A stretch of DNA of 64,000 nucleotides from Thiovibrio sp964588325. GTDB lineage: Bacteria; Desulfobacterota; Desulfobulbia; Desulfobulbales; Desulfurivibrionaceae. The stretch covers positions 124,001-188,000 of the forward strand of contig CAZPOR010000001.1 in the NCBI GenBank assembly GCA_964588325.1. The letters are read 5' to 3'. A program made the translations under genes and the position numbers. The notes beneath the pieces are model-generated. The model worked only from the letters and a program-made list of their open reading frames with translations. It was not told the origin of the DNA and ran no database searches. Shown here in pieces: positions 8,802 through 18,535 of this stretch; within the stretch, counting starts at the first letter, position 1, and each line of letters begins with the position of its first letter.

Positions 8802-10067
8802 ATGCAATTCCTGCAACTGATAACCCTGGTTTTGGCCATATTGGGCAGTCCGCTCTTTGTGGTAATGGCCGCCTTGGCCCTGCTCTCCTTTTATGGGGCA
8901 GGCATTGATCCCTCGGTGGTGGTCATCGAGATGTCCCGGTTGGCCGAGACCCCCATGCTGCTCTCCCTGCCCCTCTTTATCCTCGCCGGGACCGTACTGT
9001 CCGAAAGCAAGGCGCCGGTGCGGTTGCTGGACCTGTCCAACGTGCTGCTGGGTTGGCTGCCCGGCGGGCTGGCGGTAATCGGCCTGGTGGTGTGTTCGGT
9101 TTTCACCGCCTTTACCGGCGCTTCCGGGGTGACCATCTTTGCCTTGGGCGGGTTGCTTTTTCCGGCCATGCTCAAGGACCGCTACCCCGAACAGTTTTCC
9201 CTGGGGTTGATCACCACCTCCGGCAGCCTGGGCCTGCTCTTTCCCCCCAGCCTGCCCCTTATCCTCTACGGGGTCATCGCCGAGACCCGGATCGACCACC
9301 TTTTTCTGGCCGGGATTCTGCCCGGACTGTTGATGCTGCTTCTGCTGGGCGTCTACAGCGTCAAAAAGGGCGCGGCCACCCGTGGCCCCCGCAAGCCGCT
9401 ACCGGCGGGGGAGATGCAGCGGGCCTTGCGCGCCGCGGCCTGGGAGCTTCCCTTGCCGGTCATTGTGCTGGGAGGGATTTACGGCGGTTTTTTTGTCGTG
9501 GGCGAGGCGGCGGCGGTGACCGCCCTGTACGTTTTGCTCGTGGAGATGTGCGTGCACCGGGATATCACCCCGGCGCGGCTTCCTGCCCTCGTGGTGCGGA
9601 GCATGGCGCTCTTTGGAGGGATTTTCGTGGTGCTCGCCGCCTCCATGGCCTCCACCAGTTTTCTCATCGACCAGGAGATTCCGGCCCGGCTTTTTGATTT
9701 TATCCGGGAGCATATCTCAAGCAAGTATACCTTTCTTTTACTGCTCAATCTTTTTCTGCTCGTTGTCGGCGCCCTGCTCGATATTTTTTCCGCCCTGGTC
9801 CTGGTGGTGCCGCTCATCGTGCCCATTGCCTTGGGGTATGGGGTTGATCTCACCCATCTCGGCATCATCTTTCTGGCCAACCTGCAGATCGGTTACTGCA
9901 CCCCGCCGGTGGGGCTCGGTCTTTTTCTGGCCAGTTATCGTTTTGAGCGGCCCATTGCCCAACTGTACACCGCCACCCTGCCGTTTTTGGGGATATTGTT
10001 CGTCACCCTGGGAATCATCACCTATTTCCCCCTGCTGAGCCTTTTTTTGGTTGAACTGTTTGGATAG
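8802..10067 (+). CDS. dctM: TRAP transporter large permease, DctM family
   Basis: 421 aa, 12 or so hydrophobic segments, the usual DctM length. Characteristic stretches are PLFILAGTVLSES, GASGVTIFALGG, SGSLGLLFPPSLPLILYG, and near the end NLQIGYCTPPVGLGLFLAS. It forms the sodium-coupled transport channel. It ends 2 bp from the convergent DUF1566 gene. The substrate cannot be told from sequence alone; TatT-associated TRAP systems are thought to move hydrophobic organic acids. Confidence 0.94.
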   Translation: MQFLQLITLVLAILGSPLFVVMAALALLSFYGAGIDPSVVVIEMSRLAETPMLLSLPLFILAGTVLSESKAPVRLLDLSNVLLGWLPGGLAVIGLVVCSVFTAFTGASGVTIFALGGLLFPAMLKDRYPEQFSLGLITTSGSLGLLFPPSLPLILYGVIAETRIDHLFLAGILPGLLMLLLLGVYSVKKGAATRGPRKPLPAGEMQRALRAAAWELPLPVIVLGGIYGGFFVVGEAAAVTALYVLLVEMCVHRDITPARLPALVVRSMALFGGIFVVLAASMASTSFLIDQEIPARLFDFIREHISSKYTFLLLLNLFLLVVGALLDIFSALVLVVPLIVPIALGYGVDLTHLGIIFLANLQIGYCTPPVGLGLFLASYRFERPIAQLYTATLPFLGILFVTLGIITYFPLLSLFLVELFG

Positions 10068-10069
10068 CG

Positions 10070-11092
10070 TCAAGCCTCTTCGCGGGAAACCCTGACAGGC
10101 CACGCAGAAAACGATTCCCCCTTTTTGTGGCCGACCCCCAAGGCGCCCTTGTGAAGATACAGAGCCCAGGCCCAGTCTGTTTCAAAAAAGCTGCTGGTGG
10201 CAGACCAGTAGGCCTCGCGCACCCGTTGGAAGGGGTGGCCGCCCGGCAGGGCCGGTTCAGCCTGTGAGCAGTCCACCAGCGATTCAAGGGCGTTTATGTC
10301 GGGGAGCCGCCAGTCGTTGCTGCCGTGCAGGGCGTCCCGGTTGATCTCGCCTATGAGATCCAGGGCCCGGCGCCAGGTCATGGGCTTTCCGCCCACGTCT
10401 CCATCCTTGAGCCAGATGAGGCGGGTCAGATTGTCCAGGACTGTTTCGCCGAGATCGGTAAAACGCGGCTGCGGCCAGGCGAGGCCATGCCGGTGTTCGC
10501 CGTCCTGCCCCCCGCCCGGGCAGGGGATTTCCTTCCCCTGGGCGTCATGGCAGGTTATCTGTCCGGTTTTTGGCAAAAGGTTGTATCCGGCGCCGCGAAC
10601 CGGCCAGAACAGGGCATATTGATCCTTGCGTCCGTAAAACATGCGGGCGCCTTCGAGGTGGATGCACCAGGCATAGGCCGGGTGGATGGCCGCCGTGGTG
10701 GAAGTCCAGTGCCAGCCCAGGAAGATGTTGGTGAACGGATGCTTCTCCGGCAATGAGGGCTTTTTCGCCTGATAGCTCATGAGCGAGCGGAGCTCCCGGC
10801 GGTTGGGCAGCCGCCAGTCATCAGAGCCTGCCCATTTGTGGCGATTCATTCCGGCGATGAAGGCGAGGGATTCCTGCCAGGTCAGGGGGAATTCGCTCAG
10901 GTTGGCGTCCCTGGCCCAGGCGAGCCCGGTGAGGTGGTCGAAAACGGTTTCGTTTTCCAGGGAAAATCGTGGATCCGGCCATGGCAGCCCCAGGCGGAAT
11001 TCCCCGTCCTGGCCGCTGCCGGGGCAGGGGATAGCACCGCCCTCTTCGTCGTAGCAAAGGGTTTGCCCGGTTTGCAATAAACCTGTTTTCAT
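10070..11092 (-). CDS. DUF1566 (Lcl-like) protein with two repeats
   Basis: 340 aa built from two similar halves. Each carries TGQ(T/I)xCxDxxGxxIPCPGxGQDGE, then a domain with V(F/L)D(H/N)LT and a WRLPN/WRLPD signature. DUF1566/Lcl C-terminal domains occur in surface or secreted proteins with a C-type-lectin-like fold. No signal peptide is obvious from the annotated start, so its location is uncertain. Paired cysteines (LCYDEEGGAIPCPG and TCHDAQGKEIPCPG) may form disulfides. Confidence 0.85.
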   Translation of the reverse strand: MKTGLLQTGQTLCYDEEGGAIPCPGSGQDGEFRLGLPWPDPRFSLENETVFDHLTGLAWARDANLSEFPLTWQESLAFIAGMNRHKWAGSDDWRLPNRRELRSLMSYQAKKPSLPEKHPFTNIFLGWHWTSTTAAIHPAYAWCIHLEGARMFYGRKDQYALFWPVRGAGYNLLPKTGQITCHDAQGKEIPCPGGGQDGEHRHGLAWPQPRFTDLGETVLDNLTRLIWLKDGDVGGKPMTWRRALDLIGEINRDALHGSNDWRLPDINALESLVDCSQAEPALPGGHPFQRVREAYWSATSSFFETDWAWALYLHKGALGVGHKKGESFSAWPVRVSREEA

Positions 11093-11155
11093 GGGACGTT
11101 CCGCAGGAGCAGGGTGGCTTGGCGAGGTGTCTGGGACAACGGTTGCTCCTTTTCC

Positions 11156-11818
11156 TCAGGCTTGCCCATGTCCGGTGAAGGGGACAAAGGCCACGGAGAG
11201 GATGCTCCGGCTGGTGATTCTTTTGCCGGATTTCTCCACCAGCAACAGATCCTGGGGCAGATGGGGGCGGCCCACCGGAATCACCAGCCTGCCGAAGGGA
11301 GAGAGCTGCTCGATCAGGGCTTGGGGGATCCGGGGCGCCGCGGCGGTGACGATGATTCCGTCATAGGGGGCATGCTCCGGCAGTCCGGAAGAACCGTCGG
11401 AGGCGAGAACCTCCACCGCGTCGTATCCCAAGTGCCGCAAGCGTTCGGCAGCTTGCCGCGCCAGTTCGGGAACGATTTCCAGGCTGTATACCCGCTTGAC
11501 CAGTTGCGAGAGAACCGCGGCCTGATAGCCGGAGCCGGTGCCGATTTCCAGGATGGTGTCGTCGGGTTCCGGCTCCAGCAGGTCGGTCATCAATGCGACG
11601 ATAAAGGGCTGGGAGATGGTCTGGCCGTTGCCTATGGGCAGGGGATTGTTGTCGTAGGCGTAGGGCTTGAGTTCATCCGGGACGAAGTCCTCGCGCCGCA
11701 CCGTGGCCATGGCGTCAAAGATCTGCTGGCGCAGGGTGTAGCGGCCGGTGAGGCCGCCGGTAAAACGGCATTCGTCTTCGATGGTGCGGAGCATGCCCTG
11801 TATCGTTTCCGCGCCCAT
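11156..11818 (-). CDS. pcm: Protein-L-isoaspartate O-methyltransferase
   Basis: 220 aa from the ATG at 11818, chosen because GGAGG lies 5 nt upstream and the length then fits the family; a longer frame begins at 12022. The enzyme uses SAM to methylate L-isoaspartyl residues and start repair of aged proteins. Seen: GNGQTISQPFIVALMTDLL, the SAM-binding LEIGTGSGYQAAVL, and the terminal RLVIPVG region. Divergent from a membrane-protein gene. Confidence 0.94.
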   Translation of the reverse strand: MGAETIQGMLRTIEDECRFTGGLTGRYTLRQQIFDAMATVRREDFVPDELKPYAYDNNPLPIGNGQTISQPFIVALMTDLLEPEPDDTILEIGTGSGYQAAVLSQLVKRVYSLEIVPELARQAAERLRHLGYDAVEVLASDGSSGLPEHAPYDGIIVTAAAPRIPQALIEQLSPFGRLVIPVGRPHLPQDLLLVEKSGKRITSRSILSVAFVPFTGHGQA

Positions 11819-12129
11819 GATCACCTCCGAGCCGCACGGGATGGATTTGACTGCACTCGAACAGCGCCTATTTTCATGATTGCTCATCCGGCCGGTGGAA
11901 GTCAAAGATTTTATCGCTCCGGGGAGCAATGGCGGCAAGGCTGGGGAATGGCGGATTTGCAGGAAGCGCTTGCCGGACAATCGCGCCATTCGTGGCCGTC
12001 GCACCGGATGGGAAACGGACACGGGGATTATTGCGTAACAACGCTTAAAAGCTTGTGCCGCAAGACAATCCAGATTAGTAAAAGAGAGGAAATGCTTCTC
12101 CTTACTCCCCTCAGACGGTGGCGGACAGT

Positions 12130-12996
12130 ATGGAATTCATCATGATACGGGCCGGCTTCCTTTTTGACTGGGTCGAGCTGCACCTGGAAAGCAAGCAGGG
12201 CATGAAGTTTTTTGCCACGGTGCTGGTAAGTTTTTTTATTTCCGCCATTGCCCTCATCGAGTTGAACCGGAGGCATCTTGTGCCCGAACCGTTTGCCTCG
12301 CATGTTTCCCTTTCCCATCTTGCCGCCATTGAGCAGGCTTTCAATCTCTTACTGGCCCTGGAGGTGGTGAGCCTTATCCTCAGCCTGTCCCACTCGGTCA
12401 CCAAATCGGTGGGCAAACAGTTTGAAATTCTTTCCCTGATCCTCCTGCGGGATACCTTCAAGGAATTTTCCCATTTCAGCGAACCGCTGCTCTGGGCGGA
12501 GATTGCCCCAACCCTGGGGAATATTATCGCCTCGGCGGTTGGCGCCCTGTGTATCTTTGTTGTCCTGGGTTTTTTTTACAAGACCCAGCGCTCTCATCCC
12601 ATCACCGGGGACGAGAAAATCCGCAGCCACTTCATCCTTGCCAAAAAGATGATCGCCCTGTTGCTGCTGATCTCTTTCGCGGGTATCTGCCTCAACGACC
12701 TCTGGGGGTATTTTGCCCATGGGCTGCCGGAAAACGCCTTTGCCTCCTTTTATACCCTGCTGGTTTTCAGCGATGTGCTGGTGGTGCTCATTTCGCTGCG
12801 CTACAGCGCACACTACCAAGTCTCTTTCCGCAATTCCGGTTATGCCGTGGCCACGGTTCTTATCAGGCTGGCCCTTATCGCGCCGATCATCGTCGGCACC
12901 GTGATCGGGGTGGGCACCACCTTGTTTGCCCTGGGGATCAGTCTGGCGTACAATGCTTTTGCTCCCAAGCCGGAAGGGGTTGTCTGTAAAAACTAA
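12130..12996 (+). CDS. Hypothetical integral membrane protein
   Basis: 288 aa from the ATG at 12130; GTG at 12118 and ATG at 12142 are alternatives and none has a strong ribosome site. Seven or so hydrophobic segments are visible, around residues 23-45, 65-85, 123-145, 170-190, 208-228 and 238-275. No motif I recognise; there is a PITGDEKIRSHF cytoplasmic or periplasmic loop near 155. Its codon use resembles the neighbours. Confidence 0.7.
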   Translation: MEFIMIRAGFLFDWVELHLESKQGMKFFATVLVSFFISAIALIELNRRHLVPEPFASHVSLSHLAAIEQAFNLLLALEVVSLILSLSHSVTKSVGKQFEILSLILLRDTFKEFSHFSEPLLWAEIAPTLGNIIASAVGALCIFVVLGFFYKTQRSHPITGDEKIRSHFILAKKMIALLLLISFAGICLNDLWGYFAHGLPENAFASFYTLLVFSDVLVVLISLRYSAHYQVSFRNSGYAVATVLIRLALIAPIIVGTVIGVGTTLFALGISLAYNAFAPKPEGVVCKN

Positions 12997-13114
12997 AAAA
13001 ACGCCGGGCCGCAGGCCGCAATTTTTACTGCGGCCGGAGTGCAACTACGGTATATAACCAGTGGAATATATGATGGTTTTGTCCCGTGGGTCCGGAGAAC
13101 AATGAGGTGCTGTT

Positions 13115-13774
13115 ATGGGTGTCTGTCGTATAGTGCTGGCTGATGATCATGCCCTGATCCGGCATGGGGTCAAGAAAATGATTGAACAGGATCCCGCGCT
13201 CAAGGTGGTCGGTGAGGCGGCCGATGGCCTGGAGCTCATCGCGTTGTTGAAAACCACCCTGGCCGATCTCGTTATTCTCGACATCTCCATGCCCAACCTG
13301 CGAGGGATTGAGGCGATCCGCGAGGTGCGCAAGATCTGTCCGGCGATCAAGGTGCTCATGCTGACCATGCACAAGGGCGAGCAGTACCTCTGTTCCTCCT
13401 TTGCCTCCGGGGCGGACGGCTATCTGCTCAAGGAGGATTCCGACACCGAGCTGCTGCCGGCCATCGCCAGGGTCCGCCAGGGCGAGTTGTACATTTCCCC
13501 CAATCTGGCCGGAGAATTTCCCGAAGACGTCATCGCCTCCTGCAGCCGCCGCGGCGATGGGTTCGGCGAGATCCTGACCCCGAGGGAAAAGCAGATCCTG
13601 CAACTGGTGGCCGAGGGGGTAACGAGCCGGGATATCGCCGACAAGCTCGATATCAGCAAACGGACCGTCGAGCACCATCGGGCCAACATGATGAAAAAGC
13701 TCAACATCAAACGTGTTGCCGACCTTATCAAGTATGCCATCGGCAGGGGGCTTTCCGACACCCTTGCCGAATGA
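13115..13774 (+). CDS. NarL/FixJ-family response regulator
   Basis: 219 aa. Receiver domain with acidic pair D10-D11, phosphoacceptor D56 (LVILDISMP) and the conserved K (LLKED). The C-terminal LuxR-type helix-turn-helix is TPREKQILQLVAEGVTSRDIADKL...VEHHRANMMKKL. GAGGTG precedes the ATG. No histidine kinase lies next to it. The following gene, a VWA-OmpA envelope protein 32 bp away, may be co-transcribed or a target; this is inference. Confidence 0.92.
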   Translation: MGVCRIVLADDHALIRHGVKKMIEQDPALKVVGEAADGLELIALLKTTLADLVILDISMPNLRGIEAIREVRKICPAIKVLMLTMHKGEQYLCSSFASGADGYLLKEDSDTELLPAIARVRQGELYISPNLAGEFPEDVIASCSRRGDGFGEILTPREKQILQLVAEGVTSRDIADKLDISKRTVEHHRANMMKKLNIKRVADLIKYAIGRGLSDTLAE

Positions 13775-13806
13775 AGCGCTGCCGCATCCGCCACAGGAGG
13801 AAGAGT

Positions 13807-15843
13807 ATGAAAAAATTTGTTGGTCTTCTCTGTTTGTTGCTGGCCGTATTTTCATGGGTGGGCGTGGGGCTGGCCCTTGACGCACTCGAGGTGCGGACCC
13901 TCCGCCAGCAAGCGAAGCTGAGCTTTCAGCCGCTTGAGGAGGGCAAGGTTCTGGTCTCGGTCCAGGACAAGTCCGGGGATGCCATCCTGGGCTTGCAGAA
14001 AGAGGATTTTTCCATCAAGCAAGGGTTGAAAACCGCAAAGATCATCTCGGTGGAGGATGTTCAGGAGCAACGGAACATCGGCCTCAATATCGTGCTGGTG
14101 GTGGACAACTCTTATTCCATGGAGCAGCGCAAGGCAGTGGAGCCCCTGCTGGCGGCCATGGACAGCTTTCTCACCTTGGTCCGGCCCATTGACACTGTCC
14201 ATGTCGTCACCTTTGTCGATCCGGGGACGAGTCTGCCCCGGGTCTCCACCCGGACCTTCCAGGCAAACGAGGTTCCGGCCTTGAGTCAGTTCTTGCGGAG
14301 CAGTTTTTTCCCCGCCACCACAGACGGCACCTATCTCTATGACAGCATGCACAAGGGGCTGGAGATTATTCGCCAGATGCCCGCGGACAGCCAGAAGTTC
14401 ATGCTCGTTTTTTCCGACGGCGAAGACATCAACAGCACGCTGAAAAGTGATCAGGTGAGCGTGGCGGCCAAGGGGGTGAGCAATTTCTCCGCCTATGCCG
14501 TGGATTACATGGACAAGCCCGGCCTGGACCCATTCCTGACCGCCTTTGCCCAGGGCCATAACGGCATGATCCGCAAGGCCGCCTCGGCCAATGATTTCCT
14601 GCCCATTCTCAAGAGATTCTCTACCACCATTTTTCACCGTTACCTGGTCACCTACCGGTTCCTTGCCCCTCCCGCCGGAACGCTCGTCAGCGCGCCTGCC
14701 GCCGTGAATATCGAGGAGGTCACCGTGGTGGACAGCTCTCCCATGCTGAACCATGTCTATTTCGACACCGGAAAAAGCCGTATCCCCGAAAGATACGTCG
14801 CCCTGGCTCCGGCGGAAACAGCAACCTTTTCCGAAGAGAAGCTGAAGGACACGATGGAAAAACACCATCAGGTTCTGAATGTCATCGGCAAACGGCTGCA
14901 AGCCAACCCCGATGCCCGGATAACCCTGGTGGGCTGCAACTCCAACAGCGGCGTGGAAAAAGGGAAGATCGGACTGGCAAAGAACCGAGCCGAAGCGGTT
15001 TTCGCCTATTTTGAGTCCGTATGGGGCATTGATTTGTCACGGATGGAGATCAAGGCTAGGAACCTTCCCGCCGTGCCCAGCACCAGCCGGGTGCCGGAAG
15101 GCGTTGTTGAAAATCAGCGGGTTGAGATTCTCTCCGATCATCCCGCCATCCTGGACACCATCAAGAGCACCTATGTGCAGGAGCAAGCCGATGCCAAGGA
15201 GCTGCGGTTCGCACCCACCCTGCAGGGGGAAACCGAGATCGAGCGCTGGCAACTCAGGCTGCTGGCCGCGGACGACAAGGTGCTGGCGACCAGGGAGGGC
15301 TCGGGTGCGCCGCCGGCTGAGGTGGTCTTTGCCCTGGAAGCGTTGGGGTTGCGCAACCTTGCCCAACTGGGGCAGGTCAGCGCCGACCTTGAGGTAAAAG
15401 ATAAGGAAGGCAACGTGTTCAGCACCGCCTCCGCTCCGATCGGGATTAATTATGTCCGGCGGGAGGAGCGCATCGCCCAGAAGATCGGGAACAAGGTGGT
15501 GGAGAAATATGGGTTGATCCTCTTTGACTTCGACCGGGCGGATCTGAAGGATCGCAACCAGATCATCGTCAACCGGGTGCTCGCCCGGGTTGCGGAACTC
15601 AAGGGGGTTGCCATGGATATCGCCGGACACACCGATATCATCGGCAAGGAAAAATACAATATTGAATTGTCCGGACGGAGGGCAAAAGCGGTGTACGATT
15701 CCACCGTGCAGAGCGGGATAGCCGCAGAGGCACAGATAACCCATGCGGGCAACGGCCCCAATAATCCGCCCTATGACAACAGCCTGCCCGAGGGGAGATC
15801 GCTCAACAGAACGGTGATCATCAATCTCCAGTATACGGAGTAA
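13807..15843 (+). CDS. Exported VWA-domain protein with two OmpA-like domains
   Basis: 678 aa from ATG 13807, chosen because AGGAGGAAG precedes it and the protein then begins with a signal peptide (MKKFVGLLCLLLAVF). A von Willebrand A domain at about 80-290 has the MIDAS sequence DNSYS (DxSxS). A first OmpA-like segment (VYFDTGKSRIP...) at about 305-440 and a canonical C-terminal one (LFDFDRADLKDRN...AGHTDIIG...LSGRRAKAV) follow. OmpA domains bind peptidoglycan; VWA domains bind partners through a metal ion. It is probably a periplasmic or outer-membrane protein tied to the cell wall. Confidence 0.88.
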   Translation: MKKFVGLLCLLLAVFSWVGVGLALDALEVRTLRQQAKLSFQPLEEGKVLVSVQDKSGDAILGLQKEDFSIKQGLKTAKIISVEDVQEQRNIGLNIVLVVDNSYSMEQRKAVEPLLAAMDSFLTLVRPIDTVHVVTFVDPGTSLPRVSTRTFQANEVPALSQFLRSSFFPATTDGTYLYDSMHKGLEIIRQMPADSQKFMLVFSDGEDINSTLKSDQVSVAAKGVSNFSAYAVDYMDKPGLDPFLTAFAQGHNGMIRKAASANDFLPILKRFSTTIFHRYLVTYRFLAPPAGTLVSAPAAVNIEEVTVVDSSPMLNHVYFDTGKSRIPERYVALAPAETATFSEEKLKDTMEKHHQVLNVIGKRLQANPDARITLVGCNSNSGVEKGKIGLAKNRAEAVFAYFESVWGIDLSRMEIKARNLPAVPSTSRVPEGVVENQRVEILSDHPAILDTIKSTYVQEQADAKELRFAPTLQGETEIERWQLRLLAADDKVLATREGSGAPPAEVVFALEALGLRNLAQLGQVSADLEVKDKEGNVFSTASAPIGINYVRREERIAQKIGNKVVEKYGLILFDFDRADLKDRNQIIVNRVLARVAELKGVAMDIAGHTDIIGKEKYNIELSGRRAKAVYDSTVQSGIAAEAQITHAGNGPNNPPYDNSLPEGRSLNRTVIINLQYTE

Positions 15844-16258
15844 TTATTTTTGGCGGCCTGGGTGTTGACCCTGCCACCGGTCTGGTTGCCGCGCGTTCCT
15901 CCGAACGATTGATGCTTTTGGGGGTGGTAGGCAGGAAGGAGAAAAAAGAGGGATTCGTTTGTCTGGAACGGAATTACGAGTGAAGTGGGTTGTCTTGCCC
16001 GTTTGTGCTTATTTTCTCCGACAAACGCTCCACTGACCGAGGGCCTCCTCCCGCGATGATCATCATTTTTGGGAAACCTGAAAGAGTTGTTGCGCCCACC
16101 CCAACCTGCTCCGGCCTGAGCCTTTGCCCGGTATTACCTTTGCCGTGGACATGAATGACCGGTCGTGTCCTCCGCCGTTTCTTTTTTGCGTGTTCGTTCT
16201 TATCTTCTTGAAAGAAAAAATAATTCCTGTCGAGGTACTCTTCTTCCGGAGGTGGATT
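15844..16258. other. Intergenic region
   Basis: 415 bp. No convincing reading frame, terminator or known regulatory motif. An open frame entering the next gene from 16124 is judged upstream noise because GGAGG sits just before the ATG at 16259. Confidence 0.5.
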
Positions 16259-16828
16259 ATGACGGATATCGGAAACGCGAAATTGCAGGGGCAGTCCTTC
16301 AACGCGGTGCGGGCAAAGTATGCCAAAGGGCAGCCTGCCGGGGAAAAGCGCGGACAAGGAGCGGAGAAGGTTGCGGCTTTGGAAGCGTCCCTTTCCATGC
16401 AGGAGAGGATGGCCGATTTTCTGCTGGCGGTAAAGACCAGGGCCACGGACCGCTTCGCAACGCAGTACGGTCTTATGCGACGGGGCGGGGGAGAGACGCG
16501 GGATCTTGAAAATTTTCAGTACAAGGGGAAATCCCTGGTCGACTTAAGCCCTGAGGAGGCGCAATCCCTGATTGCCGAGGACGGGTACTTCGGCGTCGCC
16601 AAGACGGCAGAACGTCTTGCCGGATTTGTCCTGACCGGCGCCGGGGACAGCTTGGAACGATTGCAAGCCGGGCGTGAGGGCATCCAGAAGGGGTTCCAGG
16701 AGGCAGAACAGGTTTGGGGAGGAAAGCTGCCCGAGATCAGTTACCAGACTCTGGACAAGGCCCTGGAGATGATTGATGCCAGGATACAGGAGTTGGGCGG
16801 CGGGGCGCTGGTCGATGTAAAAGCCTGA
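16259..16828 (+). CDS. Conserved hypothetical protein (DUF5610-like)
   Basis: 189 aa from ATG 16259, with GGAGG 6 nt upstream. Soluble and helix-rich. The C-terminal part GYFGVAKTAERLAGFVLTGAG...GREGIQKGFQEAEQVWG...ISYQTLDKALEMIDARI resembles a widespread family of unknown role, sometimes labelled hydrogenase-4 component G or DUF5610. The N-terminus (GNAKLQGQSFNAVRAKY) looks disordered. No function can be assigned. Confidence 0.8.
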   Translation: MTDIGNAKLQGQSFNAVRAKYAKGQPAGEKRGQGAEKVAALEASLSMQERMADFLLAVKTRATDRFATQYGLMRRGGGETRDLENFQYKGKSLVDLSPEEAQSLIAEDGYFGVAKTAERLAGFVLTGAGDSLERLQAGREGIQKGFQEAEQVWGGKLPEISYQTLDKALEMIDARIQELGGGALVDVKA

Positions 16829-16830
16829 GT

Positions 16831-17108
16831 GTGACCCGCGTGACGAATTGGGCCGGAGGCGCACGGTTAGGTCATGCCAAACCGTTGCTCTCTCAAGCGG
16901 AACCTCCGTTTGTGCGGGGAAGCCCCGATGGTGATCCGGAATCGCACGAAGATGCTCCGGCGGTGCTCAAGTCCGTGGTGGCGGGCCGTTTTTATTGGTC
17001 ATGCGGGATCATATCGAGGAGGCGGGTTTGGATTTTACCCGCTCTCTCATGCTTCTTCCACAGTGGCTGGCCGTTGAAATGGGCTGGGATTTCGCCATTT
17101 CCCCGTGA
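16831..17108 (+). pseudogene. Possible frameshifted coding remnant
   Basis: Two partial frames look protein-like and meet near a T-run at about 16989-16993. The first reads DAPAVLKSVVAGRF; after a one-base shift the second reads MRDHIEEAGLDFTRSL and continues to a TGA at 17106-17108. Adding one base to the T-run would join them. It could be an old gene tail or chance; no family is recognised. Confidence 0.3.
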
Positions 17109-17165
17109 GTTTTCGCGGAGCGATCACTCAATCAGCCGGCGTGCCGCAGCCAAGACGTCAAGCTT

Positions 17166-17654
17166 TCAACTGAATTTCGTCAAGGCCTTCTTGGCTGATT
17201 TGCGCAATTCATCCCACGCCTTATCAACCCCCTGCTTGGTAATCTGCCAGGCATCCTCGCTTGCAGCCGTAAGGCTGCGGGCATTTTTCGTGAGGTCCTC
17301 AATCTTCTGTTCAAGTGTGTGGATGTCGGCGAGGGCCTCTGTTTTGCCGGCGCCCATTGTCTTGAGCGATTTCTTTTTAAGGTCTGCCAGCTTGCCGGCG
17401 AGGCTTTGCAGCTCGTCCTGTATCTTTTTGAGGTACAGCTTCTTGGTCTGTTCGTATTTTTTTTCAAGCCCCTGCGTCGGCAAGCAGGCTTTTCGCCAGG
17501 CGCAGGATAATTGATTGCAGTAGTCCTTTGCCGTTTCAAAGCAGGGGAAATTGCCCTCCTTGCTCTGGATGGCCCGGATCAAGTCCACCTTCTTCATCTT
17601 GCCGGCCTGAATGCCCAACAGTTTGGCTTTTTCCTTGATTTCCGTCATGTGCAT
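17166..17654 (-). CDS. SAP/Rho-N-like domain coiled-coil protein
   Basis: 162 aa; AGGGAGGG precedes the ATG, and a second ATG lies two codons later. The N-terminal 35 residues (EIKEKAKLLGIQAGKMKKVDLIRAIQ) match the SAP/Rho-N helix-extension-helix fold, often DNA- or RNA-binding. Three cysteines follow (FPCFETAKDYC, LSCAWRKAC), then a long basic coiled coil (about 75-160). Its role is unknown. Confidence 0.78.
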   Translation of the reverse strand: MHMTEIKEKAKLLGIQAGKMKKVDLIRAIQSKEGNFPCFETAKDYCNQLSCAWRKACLPTQGLEKKYEQTKKLYLKKIQDELQSLAGKLADLKKKSLKTMGAGKTEALADIHTLEQKIEDLTKNARSLTAASEDAWQITKQGVDKAWDELRKSAKKALTKFS

Positions 17655-17951
17655 GGCGTCCCTCCCTAACCAGAAAAAGTATTCATTATGTAGTAATGAT
17701 GATCGGTCATTGTGAAATGGAATGTCAAGGGGATATTTTTTTGAAAAAAGGAGGATAGTTCAGGCAGACTGTCCTGCATGACGAAGGAGGAAATGCGGAA
17801 AAAATCGGATTTGGTTCTTGTGTTTTTCCCTCCTGCTGGATGTATAATTTAAATATGGGGGACGACCATTGCGGCAATATGGCCAGGCTGGTCTACCCGG
17901 GCAGGAAGTGTGCTGCCTGAAGCTGAACCAAAGGACAAGGAGAGAAACCTC

Positions 17952-18437
17952 ATGGACAAAGGCCAATTTGGAAGAAGAGATCGGCTGATTCAGGAAAAGC
18001 GGCATGACACCTATCACGAACGGCGGAAATTGCCCGAGCCCACGGTGTGCAGCGAATGTAACGCCGTGTTCCTGGAGGGCCGCTGGGCCTGGTGGGAGCC
18101 GGCGGTCAATGCCCATGCCATCGTCTGCCCGGCCTGTCAGCGCATCAAGGACAATTTTCCGGCTGGCACCTTGGAGATACGGGGAGGATTTTTCGCAACC
18201 CATCATGAGGAAATCACGAATCTGATCCGCAACCTGGAAGCCCAGGAGAAAAAAGCGCATCCCATGGAGCGGCTCATGGCCATTACGGAGGAAAAGGAGC
18301 GCACCATTGTAACCACCACAGGCATCCATCTGGCCCGGCGGATCGGCGAGGCCTTGAATAACGCCTATCAGGGGGAGCTTGATTTCGCCTACGGCGATGG
18401 AGAAAAAAGTATCCGCCTCAACTGGGTTCGGGAATAA
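17952..18437 (+). CDS. BCAM0308-family zinc-ribbon protein
   Basis: 161 aa from ATG 17952 (AAGGAGAG upstream). Two CxxC pairs, CSEC (about residue 34) and CPAC (about 66), should bind zinc. The following region (GGFFATHHEEITNLIRNLEAQEK) and the C-terminal TTTGIHLARRIGEAL match the BCAM0308 group, distantly like Nmd3 N-terminal domains. Function is not known. A TATAAT at 17843-17848 could be its -10. Confidence 0.82.
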   Translation: MDKGQFGRRDRLIQEKRHDTYHERRKLPEPTVCSECNAVFLEGRWAWWEPAVNAHAIVCPACQRIKDNFPAGTLEIRGGFFATHHEEITNLIRNLEAQEKKAHPMERLMAITEEKERTIVTTTGIHLARRIGEALNNAYQGELDFAYGDGEKSIRLNWVRE

Positions 18438-18493
18438 GCGAGTCGAGTGATTTAGAAAAGGCTCGGAGGCCCGGTTAGGTTGTCCGGCATGAG

Positions 18494-18513
18494 GGCAGGG
18501 CCTTCGTCCTGCC
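18494..18513 (+). terminator. Hairpin in the leader of adenine deaminase
   Basis: Perfect 6-bp arms GGCAGG (18494-18499) and CCTGCC (18508-18513), with GTTTT shortly after. It could end the BCAM0308 transcript or act as an attenuator for the deaminase gene, which starts 23 bp later. Confidence 0.35.
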
Positions 18514-18535
18514 TGTGTCGTTTTCAGGAGAGTTG

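Noticed and set aside
13007..13035. GGCCGCAG/CTGCGGCC hairpin as a terminator of the 12130 gene
   Set aside because: The arms are perfect but no T-run follows on either side; left as an unexplained hairpin.
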